Shown here: one piece after another, positions 9,796 to 17,944 of the stretch
Layout of the letters: each line of letters begins with the position of its first letter
Position numbering within the stretch: position 1 is the stretch's first letter
Origin: JAJRXG01 sp038523965
GTDB lineage: Bacteria > Bacteroidota > Bacteroidia > Chitinophagales > Saprospiraceae
Assembly (NCBI GenBank): GCA_038523965.1
Contig: JBCBIX010000007.1
Location: 1 to 45,890, forward strand
Length of the DNA stretch: 45,890 nt
Reading direction: 5' to 3'
Notes under the pieces: generated by a model
What the model saw: only the letters and a program-made list of their open reading frames with translations
Database searches by the model: none
Told to the model about the DNA's origin: nothing
Made by a program: the position numbers and the translations under genes

Positions 9796-10219
9796 GAACA
9801 CAACCATTACTATAGAGCACATCGAGACCTATGTTGGTATTAGTAAGGAGTACAACATCTTCTCTCTGATCGATGCGATCTCTCATAGAAATGTCCCTCA
9901 GATGCAGGTCATCGCCACAAATTTGGTCGCCAATGCCAAGAGAGAGCCGTTAGTCAAGATTTTAGTCTTTTTGACAACTCATATCGAGCGCAGCATCGTC
10001 GCTCAGCAACATCTACGACAAGAGTCTGTGATCAAAAAAGTCATTGGCTACTATGGAGCAGATGAATGCATTCGCACCGCCAAGAACTACTCTGCCCGTG
10101 GGCTGCGCAAGATCTACTCCCTACTCATCATGACGGACGCGAAAAGCAAGGGCTACATGGGAGCACGCGCCGACGAAGGACTCCTACACGACGTCATAGC
10201 TAAGATTGCGATCGCCTGA
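9768..10219 (+). pseudogene. holA: DNA polymerase III delta subunit HolA, C-terminal fragment
   Basis: In the frame +1 relative to actC, the translation from about 9768 (LVLTIGPGENTTITIEHIE) to the stop matches the last 130-150 residues of Bacteroidota HolA. Visible family features are IGISKEYN-type VGISKEYNIFSL, the helical REPLVKILVFL, AAKNYS-type TAKNYSARGLRKIYSLL, and the terminal DAKSKG followed by DEGLLHDVIAKI. This is the collar domain that assembles the clamp loader. Both AAA+-like N-terminal domains (about 200 residues) that open the sliding clamp are missing. The frame is open from an ATG at 9740, so a 159-residue product overlapping actC is formally possible, but its first residues derive from actC sequence. 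holA is normally essential, so an intact copy should exist elsewhere. Confidence 0.8.
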
Positions 10220-10226
10220 TCACGAC

Positions 10227-11081
10227 CTAATCAAACTGATATACTCTGACATAGTCGATCTCGAAAACGGCTGGGAATATCGAATCATCTATACCCTGTT
10301 GGCCACCCCATGATCCACCAACAGCGGTATTGAGAAGAAAGTAGAAGGGTTGGTCAAATGGCCAGTTCTCTTGCGACCGAATTTGAGGCTGGTTAAATCG
10401 TAGCATTACATTTTCGATATCGTCAATGTAAAATCTCAACGTCGTCTCGTCCCAAAGCATTCCGTAGTTGTGAAATTCCTCGTCTATGGTCGGTAGAGAT
10501 CGGGCTCCTGATGAGATCTGAGTACCCTTAGTATGGTTGTTAGCTTCGCTGTGGATGGTTTGATGAACTTTTCCAGGATCAAAGCTGACGTACTCCATGA
10601 GATCAAGTTCTCCGCATAGTGGCCATCCAGCTTCTTGGATATTTTCACCTAACATCCAGATCGCAGGCCAAAGGCCAGGTCCTTTGTGCTCAGGGATCTT
10701 GGCGCGCACCTCCATACGTCCGTACTTGAAGGCTTCTTTGCTATTCAGACGAGAAGACTCATAGCGACCATTGTCAAGAGTGGTGATGATTTTGAGAGTA
10801 CCGTCACTCACCATGGCATTGGACCCAGCAGTGTAGTTTTGCCGCTCACTGTTGCCCCATCCATGATCACCTGTCTCAAAGAGCCATTTGCTGGTATCAA
10901 CAGCATCACCGTCAAATTCATCGCTCCAGACCAATATGGCATCGTTCCAGTCTTTTGGGGTCACGGGTTGCGAAGGAGCAGTTGGAGTTGTAGGTATCGC
11001 CGGCACTTCTTCCTCCTGAGTGCACGATTGATTGGCAAAACAAAGTCCGATGATCAGTAGTAGCAGCATGATTTTAGGCAT
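10227..11081 (-). CDS. glycoside hydrolase family 16 lipoprotein (laminarinase/beta-glucanase-like)
   Basis: A 284-residue GH16 enzyme. The catalytic motif ExDxxE is present as GELDLMEY: E158 is the likely nucleophile, D160 the helper and E163 the acid/base. Flanking family segments are LVWSDEFDG, GRMEVRAKIP, GLWPAIWMLG and the C-terminal IDYVRVYQ. The N-terminus is a short hydrophobic leader ending at Cys20 (ANQSC), so it is probably a lipoprotein, followed by a Pro/Thr-rich linker. Family knowledge makes endo-1,3-beta-glucanase (laminarinase) the best guess; lichenase, agarase or carrageenase activities also occur in GH16. It lies convergent to the holA fragment with only 7 bases between the stops. 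Confidence 0.9.
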   Translation of the reverse strand: MPKIMLLLLIIGLCFANQSCTQEEEVPAIPTTPTAPSQPVTPKDWNDAILVWSDEFDGDAVDTSKWLFETGDHGWGNSERQNYTAGSNAMVSDGTLKIITTLDNGRYESSRLNSKEAFKYGRMEVRAKIPEHKGPGLWPAIWMLGENIQEAGWPLCGELDLMEYVSFDPGKVHQTIHSEANNHTKGTQISSGARSLPTIDEEFHNYGMLWDETTLRFYIDDIENVMLRFNQPQIRSQENWPFDQPFYFLLNTAVGGSWGGQQGIDDSIFPAVFEIDYVRVYQFD

Positions 11082-11155
11082 CCTTGAGATTCTTATGACA
11101 TACTCGAATGTAGATCATTGCGAGGTATTCGATTGCAGCTGTATCGCATCATTCA

Positions 11156-12373
11156 TCAAGCAAACTTAAATCTCCGCTCACAAGACAAGATTAAAAACAC
11201 GGTCACGCAAGTACTGGGATAGAATAAGTAGTGGTAAGGGATAATTAGAAAACTATAAAAGATGGTAAGGCTTAATTTCAAGCAACCCAGAATGATATGT
11301 GGTCCAAAGACGGTCTTACCATGATTAACCAATCTTAGACTTCCCAAAAAAGAGATAGGGATCACGAAGAGAAGTAACAGGTATAGTTGCGGCCACCACT
11401 TATAGACTTCAGAGGGCATGAGACTGATCACTCCCAGGCTTTGCTGAATCACCGGTGCATATTTCTCAGGATTAGCGATCAAGTCGATCTGATAGCCCCC
11501 GGGTACATCTGCAAAGACCGTCCAATAATTTGGAAGTGCTCCAACAGCAAATAGCAGGATTAGACCGACAATTCCAGCACTCAAAAAATATGCACTGTAC
11601 TTTTTTAGAGAGGGCTTCCAGATACTGAGGATAGCAATGGCGACCATCCATGGTACGATGGAATATCTGCTCATGAGACAGAGAAAGATGCCACTCCAAG
11701 TCAACCACCTGCTATTAAGTAGGATGCCGGCACAAAGGATGGAGAGATAGCCTACAATCAGCCCTTCCTGAGTAAGTGTGAAAAAGATAAAGTCCAGATG
11801 CATCCAAATGGACCATAAGCTGATCGTACTGATCGCTGTAAGCAGCCAGCTCAGACGAGTTAAGACTTGCTGACTCGCAAGACGCAGCCATAAGAGTAAT
11901 CCAAACCAGCAAGATACAATGGAAACCCACCTCATATCCATGTCGAGAACCTCGGTCAGACAATATGGCATCCAGAATGCGGGAAGATATATCGGTTGCA
12001 TTCCGTCCCAAATCCAAGGGATAATAGCGTAGACCTCCTGAGTCGAAAGAAACCGTGCAGCCATCGTCTGCAAGACTGGTAACATGTCTGCATCATGAAA
12101 GTCGATTGGCGAACGTGCCAAATGACTGCTCAGGATGTCCTGGCTCCCAAGTATGACAACCATTCCAAATAGCACAATCACAAATGGTGATAAACTCTCA
12201 CCTTGAGGGATCTCTTGTTGTACCCTGAGCGCCAACATACTGATGGCAATCCCGGTCAGGAGATAGATGACGCACATCAGGTAGGAGTAGTGTGGTACCG
12301 TTGTGACACCGAAATGGCAGAATACTTCAATTAGCCAGCACAGTGAGATCAATGTCGAGGACCGCAGATTCAT
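11156..12373 (-). CDS. polytopic membrane protein, possible GT-C type glycosyltransferase
   Basis: A 405-residue, very hydrophobic protein with about ten to twelve predicted membrane segments and no recognisable soluble domain. An acidic FHDADMLP motif after the second or third membrane segment, followed by a QPIYLPAFWMPY stretch, resembles the first periplasmic loop of GT-C enzymes (dolichol-phosphate-mannose/ArnT-like), where an acidic residue is catalytic. This is a weak resemblance and the donor and acceptor are unknown. The start ATG at 12373 overlaps the stop of the upstream HD-domain gene in an ATGA arrangement, which argues for this start rather than one 54 bases further upstream, and for translational coupling. 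Confidence 0.65.
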   Translation of the reverse strand: MNLRSSTLISLCWLIEVFCHFGVTTVPHYSYLMCVIYLLTGIAISMLALRVQQEIPQGESLSPFVIVLFGMVVILGSQDILSSHLARSPIDFHDADMLPVLQTMAARFLSTQEVYAIIPWIWDGMQPIYLPAFWMPYCLTEVLDMDMRWVSIVSCWFGLLLWLRLASQQVLTRLSWLLTAISTISLWSIWMHLDFIFFTLTQEGLIVGYLSILCAGILLNSRWLTWSGIFLCLMSRYSIVPWMVAIAILSIWKPSLKKYSAYFLSAGIVGLILLFAVGALPNYWTVFADVPGGYQIDLIANPEKYAPVIQQSLGVISLMPSEVYKWWPQLYLLLLFVIPISFLGSLRLVNHGKTVFGPHIILGCLKLSLTIFYSFLIIPYHYLFYPSTCVTVFLILSCERRFKFA

Positions 12374-13095
12374 CGTCTGAGATGATCCAAACCAAATGGA
12401 TCTTCTGGTACATGGTCGCCATACCATTCATCATAAAACCTCTCGACAAAAGACAGCATAAACTGATGTCTCTCTTCAGCCATTCGTCGAGCTGTGGAAG
12501 AGTGGAACTGATCTTTTAACAATAGCAGCTTCTCGTAGAAGTGATTCATCGTAGGGGACTGCTGCTTTTTGTAGTCTTCCTTAGATAACTGTAGTTGGGG
12601 TTTGAGAGCAGGGTCATAAAAGCTGCGCTGCTTAAACCCGCCATAGCTGAATGCTCTTGCGATCCCGATGGCGCCGATTGCATCCAGGCGATCTGCATCC
12701 TGCACGATGACCATCTCAGGAGAAGACCAGGTGATTCCATCTAAGCTGTTCTTGTAGGACATATGTGTGATGATCTGTACCACGTGTTCGACTCTCTCGC
12801 TATCTATAGAGTAAGATCTCATCCTTTGGCGGGCCATCGTAGGGCCGATGCTTTCATCGCCATCATAGAATTTGGCGTCTGCGATATCATGTAGAATAAC
12901 ACCAAGAAGGACTACTGTGCAATCCACTAATTCTTTTAACTCGTTTAAAATGGTCACCGCGTTATTCCACACTCGTACGACGTGCCACCAGTCGTGTCCT
13001 GCATCGTACTGATCAAACTCAGATCTAACGTCTCGGATTAACTCACTGATCCAAAGAGATTCTTGAGCGGGAAGCGGCGAATCGAGTTGCTTCAT
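12370..13095 (-). CDS. HD-domain phosphohydrolase, YedJ/YpgQ-like
   Basis: An HD-superfamily hydrolase of about 241 residues from the Met at 13095 (MKQLDSPLPA); the frame is also open to an ATG at 13182, but the extra 29 residues look non-conserved. Metal-binding motifs are GHDWWHVVRV, LHDIADAKF, ITHMSY and DADRLDAIGAIGIARAF. The last is a hallmark of the YedJ/YpgQ group, some of which hydrolyse nucleotide pyrophosphates; here the substrate is unknown. The TGA stop overlaps the ATG of the following GT-C-like gene, so the two are co-translated. Confidence 0.82.
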   Translation of the reverse strand: MKQLDSPLPAQESLWISELIRDVRSEFDQYDAGHDWWHVVRVWNNAVTILNELKELVDCTVVLLGVILHDIADAKFYDGDESIGPTMARQRMRSYSIDSERVEHVVQIITHMSYKNSLDGITWSSPEMVIVQDADRLDAIGAIGIARAFSYGGFKQRSFYDPALKPQLQLSKEDYKKQQSPTMNHFYEKLLLLKDQFHSSTARRMAEERHQFMLSFVERFYDEWYGDHVPEDPFGLDHLRR

Positions 13096-13267
13096 ATAGA
13101 GATGTCTTGCTGGAATAAAGGTGAAGGAAAAAATAGGATTCGCTCGTTGTGAAATGCTCGAAGAAGAGGCCATGATAAGCATGACTTTACTTGTGATTTT
13201 TCCTTTTTGCTGTAAAACATATAGTGATTAGCTTACGTCATATCCAGTCTAACTAACTCTTATTCTT

Positions 13268-14212
13268 ATGTCTCGTTTTAGCGCAGTATTTCTCATTAGC
13301 GTCCTACTAAGCCTTTGTTCATGTGTGAGCAAAAAACAGTTTGCTTCACTCCAAGATGAGCTCAATCTTTCACAGCGGGACTTAGCTGTCACGAGTGATC
13401 AGCTGCAAGAGTGTCGAGAGTCAGTAGACGATTACATCGCAAGGTTAGCTTCCGTTGAATCGGAAAAAGAGAGCTTACAAGTAGAAGTAGGAACAGTCAA
13501 GAGCAACTTGCAGCTCCGTGAAGAGCAGATCGCTGACCTTCGAGATCAAGTCTCAGATTTCAAAAGTCAGCGCGACAAGCAACTGTCTCAAGTAGGTGAC
13601 CTTACCGTATTGACTCGGGAAGCCAACCAAAATATCAAAGAGACCCTCTCCCAATTAGAAAGCAGGGATGAATACATCAAGTATCTCTTAGGTGCTAAGA
13701 GCAAGGCTGACTCAATTAATTTGGCCTTGGCCGTTAACCTCAAAAGTGTCTTGGCTCAAGGTATCGCTGATCAAGATGTGGATATCCAGGTCGATAAGAC
13801 TGTAGTGTTCGTAAATCTGTCTGATAAGATGCTCTATCAAAGCGGTAGCAGTCTACTCACTCCAAGGGCTAACGAGGTATTAGGTAAGATCGCTCAGATC
13901 ATAGAGAGCAGACCTGAATTAGAAGTCATGGTGGAAGGCTATACAGATAATGTTCCGATCAAAAGTAGCTGCATGAATGATAACTGGGACCTGAGTGTCA
14001 AGCGGGCGACTTCAGTAGTACGCGTTTTGCAGGAGCGATATAACATAGATCCAAATCGCCTCATCGCCGCAGGACGAGGAGAATACAACGCTCTCGCATC
14101 AAATGACACTGCTGATGGAAGAGCGATCAATCGCCGGACACGAATCATCATCCTGCCAAAGCTCAACCAGTTTTATGATCTATTAGATCCTGAGTTGGCC
14201 ACTGGCAACTAA
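13268..14212 (+). CDS. OmpA/MotB-family peptidoglycan-associated lipoprotein with coiled coil
   Basis: A 314-residue envelope protein. A signal peptide ending near Cys17/Cys19 (LLSLCSC) suggests lipidation. Residues about 25-150 are rich in Glu, Gln, Leu and Lys with heptad spacing, a long coiled coil. Residues about 180-300 form an OmpA-C domain with VMVEGYTDNVPI, LSVKRATSVVRVL, RLIAAGRGEY and the peptidoglycan-contacting NRRTRIIILPKL. The likely role is tethering the outer membrane to peptidoglycan or acting as a spacer in a cell-envelope complex. It stands alone between the minus-strand HD gene and the phosphohexomutase, 37 bases before the latter. Confidence 0.9.
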   Translation: MSRFSAVFLISVLLSLCSCVSKKQFASLQDELNLSQRDLAVTSDQLQECRESVDDYIARLASVESEKESLQVEVGTVKSNLQLREEQIADLRDQVSDFKSQRDKQLSQVGDLTVLTREANQNIKETLSQLESRDEYIKYLLGAKSKADSINLALAVNLKSVLAQGIADQDVDIQVDKTVVFVNLSDKMLYQSGSSLLTPRANEVLGKIAQIIESRPELEVMVEGYTDNVPIKSSCMNDNWDLSVKRATSVVRVLQERYNIDPNRLIAAGRGEYNALASNDTADGRAINRRTRIIILPKLNQFYDLLDPELATGN

Positions 14213-14249
14213 ATCTATCTCCGCAGCACTAAAAGCATACAAACTCAAG

Positions 14250-15980
14250 ATGACTATCGACCCCCAAACCCAAGAGCGCATCGACTACTGGAGATCAGAA
14301 GCCTTTGACTCCAAGACGCGGCAAGAAGTACAAGCTCTACTCGACAATGATGATCATACGGCCTTGGTGGAAGCCTTTTACAAAGAGCTGGAGTTTGGGA
14401 CAGGGGGTCTTCGAGGGATCATGGGGACTGGAACCAACCGGGTCAATCGCTACACCATAGGTATGGCCACGCAAGGCTTGGCCAACTTCTTGAATAAGAA
14501 CTATGCTGGGAAACGCATCTCAGTAGTAGTGGCACATGATTGTCGTAACCATTCTGACACTTTAGCCAAGGTGACCGCTGATGTGTTTTCTGCTAATGGT
14601 ATCGAGGTCTACTTCTTCCAAGGGTTACGCCCCACACCTGAGTTATCTTACGCCATTCGCCATTTTGGTTCGCAGAGTGGTGTGATGCTAACCGCATCTC
14701 ATAATCCGAAGGAGTACAACGGTTACAAAGCATACGGAGACGATGGTGGCCAACTCGTCAGCCCAGCTGATAAAGCTGTACTGACCGAAGTGCGTCAGGT
14801 GACTGCTGAGGATGTCAAATTTGATGGAGATGATAGCCTCATACACCTTATCGGTGCGGAGGTCGATGAGATGTATCTCGAGGAGTTGACTCGACTCAGC
14901 TTATCGCCTGAAGCTATCAGGGCACAACATGACATTAGCATAGTCTTCTCACCAATTCACGGTACTGGTGGAGTTCTGGTGCCCGATTACTTGAAGAAAT
15001 TGGGATTCACTAATATTCATCTGGTTCAGGAGCAGATGGTTGTAGATGGTAACTTTCCTACGGTAATCTATCCTAATCCCGAAGAGGCAGAAGCGCTTGC
15101 TATGGCGATTAAGCTTGCTAAGGATGTTGATGCTGACTTAGTTATGGCTACCGATCCAGACGCAGATCGTGTTGGGATAGCTATTAAAAACGATCGTGAT
15201 CAACACATCCTGCTTAATGGAAATCAGACAGCAGTACTTCTGTTTGGGTATGTTCTGGATCGATGGTCCAACGGTGGCAGACTCGCTGGGTCTGAGTACA
15301 TCGTAAAGACTATCGTCACAACCTATCTATTAGATCGAATCGCCGAATCATATGGAGTAGATTGCTACAATACGCTTACAGGGTTTAAGCACATCGGAGC
15401 ATTGATGTCTGCTAATCAAGGTGCTAAGAGTTTTATCGTCGGGGGTGAGGAGAGCTATGGATACTTAGTAGGAGAGCATGCTCGAGATAAGGATGCGGTG
15501 GTTTCATGCGGGATGTTGGCTGAGATGGCAGCCTATTATCGTAATGAGGGCAAATCACCGTATGACGCGCTACTGGACACCTATGTCGAGCATGGATTGT
15601 ACCAAGAGAAGCTCGTTGCACTCACCAAAAAAGGGAAGTCCGGTTCGGAAGAAATCGAGCAGATGATATCCACCTTCAGGAACGATCCACCAAAGACATT
15701 GGGGGATGTAGATGTGGTTCGAATCAAGGATTATCAGCTTCAGATCGACCATGACTTGTTGACTGATGAAAAGAGCTCAATTGACTTACCTGTATCCAAC
15801 GTTCTACAGTTTTTTACTGCTGATGGAAGTATCGTCTCAGCACGACCCTCGGGAACCGAACCAAAGATTAAGTTCTACTGCAGCGTTCACACAACACTTG
15901 ATTCAAAACAGGAATACGCGGAAAAACAGGTCTTACTGCATAAGAGAATTGAAGCCATCTGTGCAGATCTTGGTGTTTAA
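14250..15980 (+). CDS. phospho-sugar mutase (phosphoglucomutase/phosphomannomutase)
   Basis: A 576-residue alpha-D-phosphohexomutase. All four family signatures are visible: the phosphoserine loop LTASHNPKEYNGYK (Ser150), the Mg2+ loop DPDADRVGIA (from D302), the sugar-specificity loop GGEESYGYL, and the phosphate-binding SARPSGTEPKIKFY near the C-terminus. It interconverts hexose 1- and 6-phosphates. The length and the GGEESYG loop fit the long bacterial PGM/PMM type that acts on alpha-glucose 1-phosphate. It is distinct from the beta-phosphoglucomutase at 38.3 kb, which handles the beta anomer. Its 3' end overlaps the convergent MFS gene by four bases. Confidence 0.94.
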   Translation: MTIDPQTQERIDYWRSEAFDSKTRQEVQALLDNDDHTALVEAFYKELEFGTGGLRGIMGTGTNRVNRYTIGMATQGLANFLNKNYAGKRISVVVAHDCRNHSDTLAKVTADVFSANGIEVYFFQGLRPTPELSYAIRHFGSQSGVMLTASHNPKEYNGYKAYGDDGGQLVSPADKAVLTEVRQVTAEDVKFDGDDSLIHLIGAEVDEMYLEELTRLSLSPEAIRAQHDISIVFSPIHGTGGVLVPDYLKKLGFTNIHLVQEQMVVDGNFPTVIYPNPEEAEALAMAIKLAKDVDADLVMATDPDADRVGIAIKNDRDQHILLNGNQTAVLLFGYVLDRWSNGGRLAGSEYIVKTIVTTYLLDRIAESYGVDCYNTLTGFKHIGALMSANQGAKSFIVGGEESYGYLVGEHARDKDAVVSCGMLAEMAAYYRNEGKSPYDALLDTYVEHGLYQEKLVALTKKGKSGSEEIEQMISTFRNDPPKTLGDVDVVRIKDYQLQIDHDLLTDEKSSIDLPVSNVLQFFTADGSIVSARPSGTEPKIKFYCSVHTTLDSKQEYAEKQVLLHKRIEAICADLGV

Positions 15981-17194
15981 TTCGCTGATGCCTCTGATCG
16001 TCTAAATGTGATAATGACCATCAGCGTCGAGACCACCAATAATGCTGCTGCAGCGAAATATGATGCACCGGGTAAGTAGATATCCGACTCTTCTTTTGTA
16101 AAAAGGTAAAAGAGTGAGGCTGCCATAGCAGGACCGATTATGGTCGTGATGCTAATCATGGACGTTAGAGACCCTTGTAGGTTTCCTTGCTCCTTGACAG
16201 AGACGCGATTGGAGATGAGCCCTTGTAGCGTAGGTCCACCAATCCCTCCCAGAGCATATGGAATGCAAAAGATGTACAGCATCCATGCCTCACTGGCTGT
16301 GCCAAAGAGAAACATTCCAACGCTGCAGAGCGCAAAACCAATGATGATGACACTCTTCTCACCAAATCTCTTTGTCGCTACTCCGATGAACCCACCTTGA
16401 ACGATGGCCACCAGCAGCCCAACAAAAGATAGGCTATAACCCACCTGAGCCTCCGACCAATCGTATCGCTCAATACCATAAAAGGACCAAACCGTAGGAA
16501 GGGCTTGACCAGAGATGTTTGCCAGAAATAGGGCGATGATGAGACCGCCAAGACCAGCATACTTTCCCAATCGAAGTAAGGATAATCCAGGGATCATCTT
16601 GCGATAACTCACCTCACGTCTATTCTCTTTAGACAACGACTCCGGCAGGACGAAGAAGCCAAAAACCGTATTCGCCAATGCCAATCCGGCGGCGATGTAA
16701 AATGGAAGGCGGATATCGATAGCACCGAATATGCCCCCGATACTCGGTCCGATGATAAATCCCAGTCCGAATGCCGCTCCGATCAATCCAAAATTTTTGG
16801 CTTTGTTCTCTTCGGTACTAACATCGGCCACGTAGGCCATGGCCACCGTGTGACTTGCCCCCGTGACTCCAGCTAACAAGCGACCAAGAAATAGCCAGCC
16901 AATCGAGGTGGCTAACCCATGTATGATGTAATCTATGCCAAGACCAAGAAGTGCTAACAGGAGTACAGGCCGTCTTCCGTATCGATCGCTTAGTTCTCCC
17001 ATGACAGGTGAAAACAAGAACTGCATTACTGCAAAAGCAATCAACAGCATCCCTCCATAAGCGGCAGCACTACTCATTCCCTGTCCAGTTAGATCCTCTA
17101 TAAGTGCTGGGAGGACCGGGATGATGATTCCAAAACCGATCACATCCAGGAGAACTGTGAAAAAGATAAATGCCAGAGCCACCTTATGATTCAT
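15977..17194 (-). CDS. MFS transporter of the TCR/Tet type (drug:H+ antiporter, 12 TM)
   Basis: A 405-residue major facilitator protein with about twelve membrane helices. The first helix has the TCR/TetA signature DVIGFGIIIPVLP; the loop 2-3 motif A is GELSDRYGRRP; the fifth helix has a GASHTVAMAYVADV motif and GAAFGLGFIIGPSIGG follows. Characterised members export tetracycline, other drugs or metabolites in exchange for protons. Chromosomal homologues in Bacteroidota are common and usually not dedicated resistance genes, so resistance should not be assumed. It is convergent with the phosphohexomutase and divergent from the cyclophilin gene. Confidence 0.88.
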   Translation of the reverse strand: MNHKVALAFIFFTVLLDVIGFGIIIPVLPALIEDLTGQGMSSAAAYGGMLLIAFAVMQFLFSPVMGELSDRYGRRPVLLLALLGLGIDYIIHGLATSIGWLFLGRLLAGVTGASHTVAMAYVADVSTEENKAKNFGLIGAAFGLGFIIGPSIGGIFGAIDIRLPFYIAAGLALANTVFGFFVLPESLSKENRREVSYRKMIPGLSLLRLGKYAGLGGLIIALFLANISGQALPTVWSFYGIERYDWSEAQVGYSLSFVGLLVAIVQGGFIGVATKRFGEKSVIIIGFALCSVGMFLFGTASEAWMLYIFCIPYALGGIGGPTLQGLISNRVSVKEQGNLQGSLTSMISITTIIGPAMAASLFYLFTKEESDIYLPGASYFAAAALLVVSTLMVIITFRRSEASAN

Positions 17195-17278
17195 GGGCCA
17201 AGTGCGTGAGATTTATGTCTAAGATGAGAATCAATGGCGTTGAAGTCGTTATTTCGCGGCTCAAATGAAGGCAAAACT

Positions 17279-17710
17279 ATGAGAGCTGAGATCGTAACTG
17301 ACAAGGGTACCATGATTGTAGAGTTGTACCAAGATGATGCACCCAAGACAGTCGCAAATTTTGTTGACCTATCGAAGAAGGAGTTCTATCATGGATTGAC
17401 CTTTCATAGAGTCATTCCCAACTTCGTGATTCAAGGTGGCTGCCCAGATGGAACAGGTGCTGGTGGACCGGGCTATCACATTCCTTGTGAGTTGGATGGT
17501 GAACTTCAGTATCACGAGCGCGGAGTGCTGAGTATGGCTCATGCAGGTCGAGACACAGGAGGATCACAGTTCTTCATCTGTCATAGTAGAGATAATACAG
17601 CCCATTTGGACCGTAACCATACCTGTTTTGGTAAGGTCATCGAAGGGGCAGACGTCATCGATGACATCCGACAAGGAGATCAGATCCACTCGATTACGAT
17701 CCAGGAGTAA
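17279..17710 (+). CDS. cyclophilin-type peptidyl-prolyl cis-trans isomerase
   Basis: A 143-residue single-domain cyclophilin that catalyses proline isomerisation during folding. Active-site segments are FHRVIPNFVIQGG (catalytic Arg), SMAHAGRDTGGSQFFI, and HLDRNHTCFGKV. The Met at 17279 (MRAEIVTDKG) is chosen because it starts directly at the first family strand; an ATG at 17234 would add 15 unremarkable residues. No signal peptide is evident, so it is probably cytoplasmic. It lies 72 bases before a tRNA gene and the trigger factor-ClpPX genes, giving a local cluster of protein folding and turnover functions. Confidence 0.93.
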   Translation: MRAEIVTDKGTMIVELYQDDAPKTVANFVDLSKKEFYHGLTFHRVIPNFVIQGGCPDGTGAGGPGYHIPCELDGELQYHERGVLSMAHAGRDTGGSQFFICHSRDNTAHLDRNHTCFGKVIEGADVIDDIRQGDQIHSITIQE

Positions 17711-17759
17711 GCAGGTTTGACGAGGATAATTATTGCGAGCCAATAATTAGCAAAGGACT

Positions 17760-17767
17760 TATATTTG
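17760..17767 (+). promoter_or_regulatory. -7 promoter box of the tRNA-Leu gene
   Basis: TATATTTG matches the Bacteroidota -7 consensus TAnnTTTG exactly and is followed by GCGC. It ends 15 bases before the tRNA, a fitting distance for transcription starting just upstream. A TTG at 17733-17735 could be the -33 element, but its 24-base spacing is long. Confidence 0.5.
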
Positions 17768-17782
17768 CGCGCTCATTCGAAT

Positions 17783-17864
<82 letters not shown>

Positions 17865-17865
17865 C

Positions 17866-17873
17866 TTTTTTTC
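17866..17873 (+). terminator. T-run downstream of tRNA-Leu
   Basis: A run of T residues lies directly after the tRNA 3' end. With the stable acceptor/T-arm helix before it, this may act as a simple terminator, separating tRNA transcription from the trigger factor gene 70 bases on. There is no dedicated hairpin. Confidence 0.35.
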
Positions 17874-17944
17874 CAACTATGATGTCACTCGGCTCTGCCA
17901 CCACCACAGAGCATTTCGTGAGGATGCACATCTAATCTCCCTCC

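Noticed and set aside
9700..9900. Simple frameshift or early stop in actC
   Set aside because: None of the three plus-strand frames after 9795 resumes an NrfD/PsrC membrane-helix sequence; the following sequence belongs to holA.
9740..10219. A new 159-residue gene overlapping the end of actC
   Set aside because: From about 9768 it is recognisably the HolA C-terminal domain; the residues before that are an out-of-frame reading of actC.
15977..17194. Tetracycline resistance gene
   Set aside because: The protein has the TCR/Tet family signatures, but these also mark many chromosomal exporters; no mobile element or tetR-like regulator is nearby.
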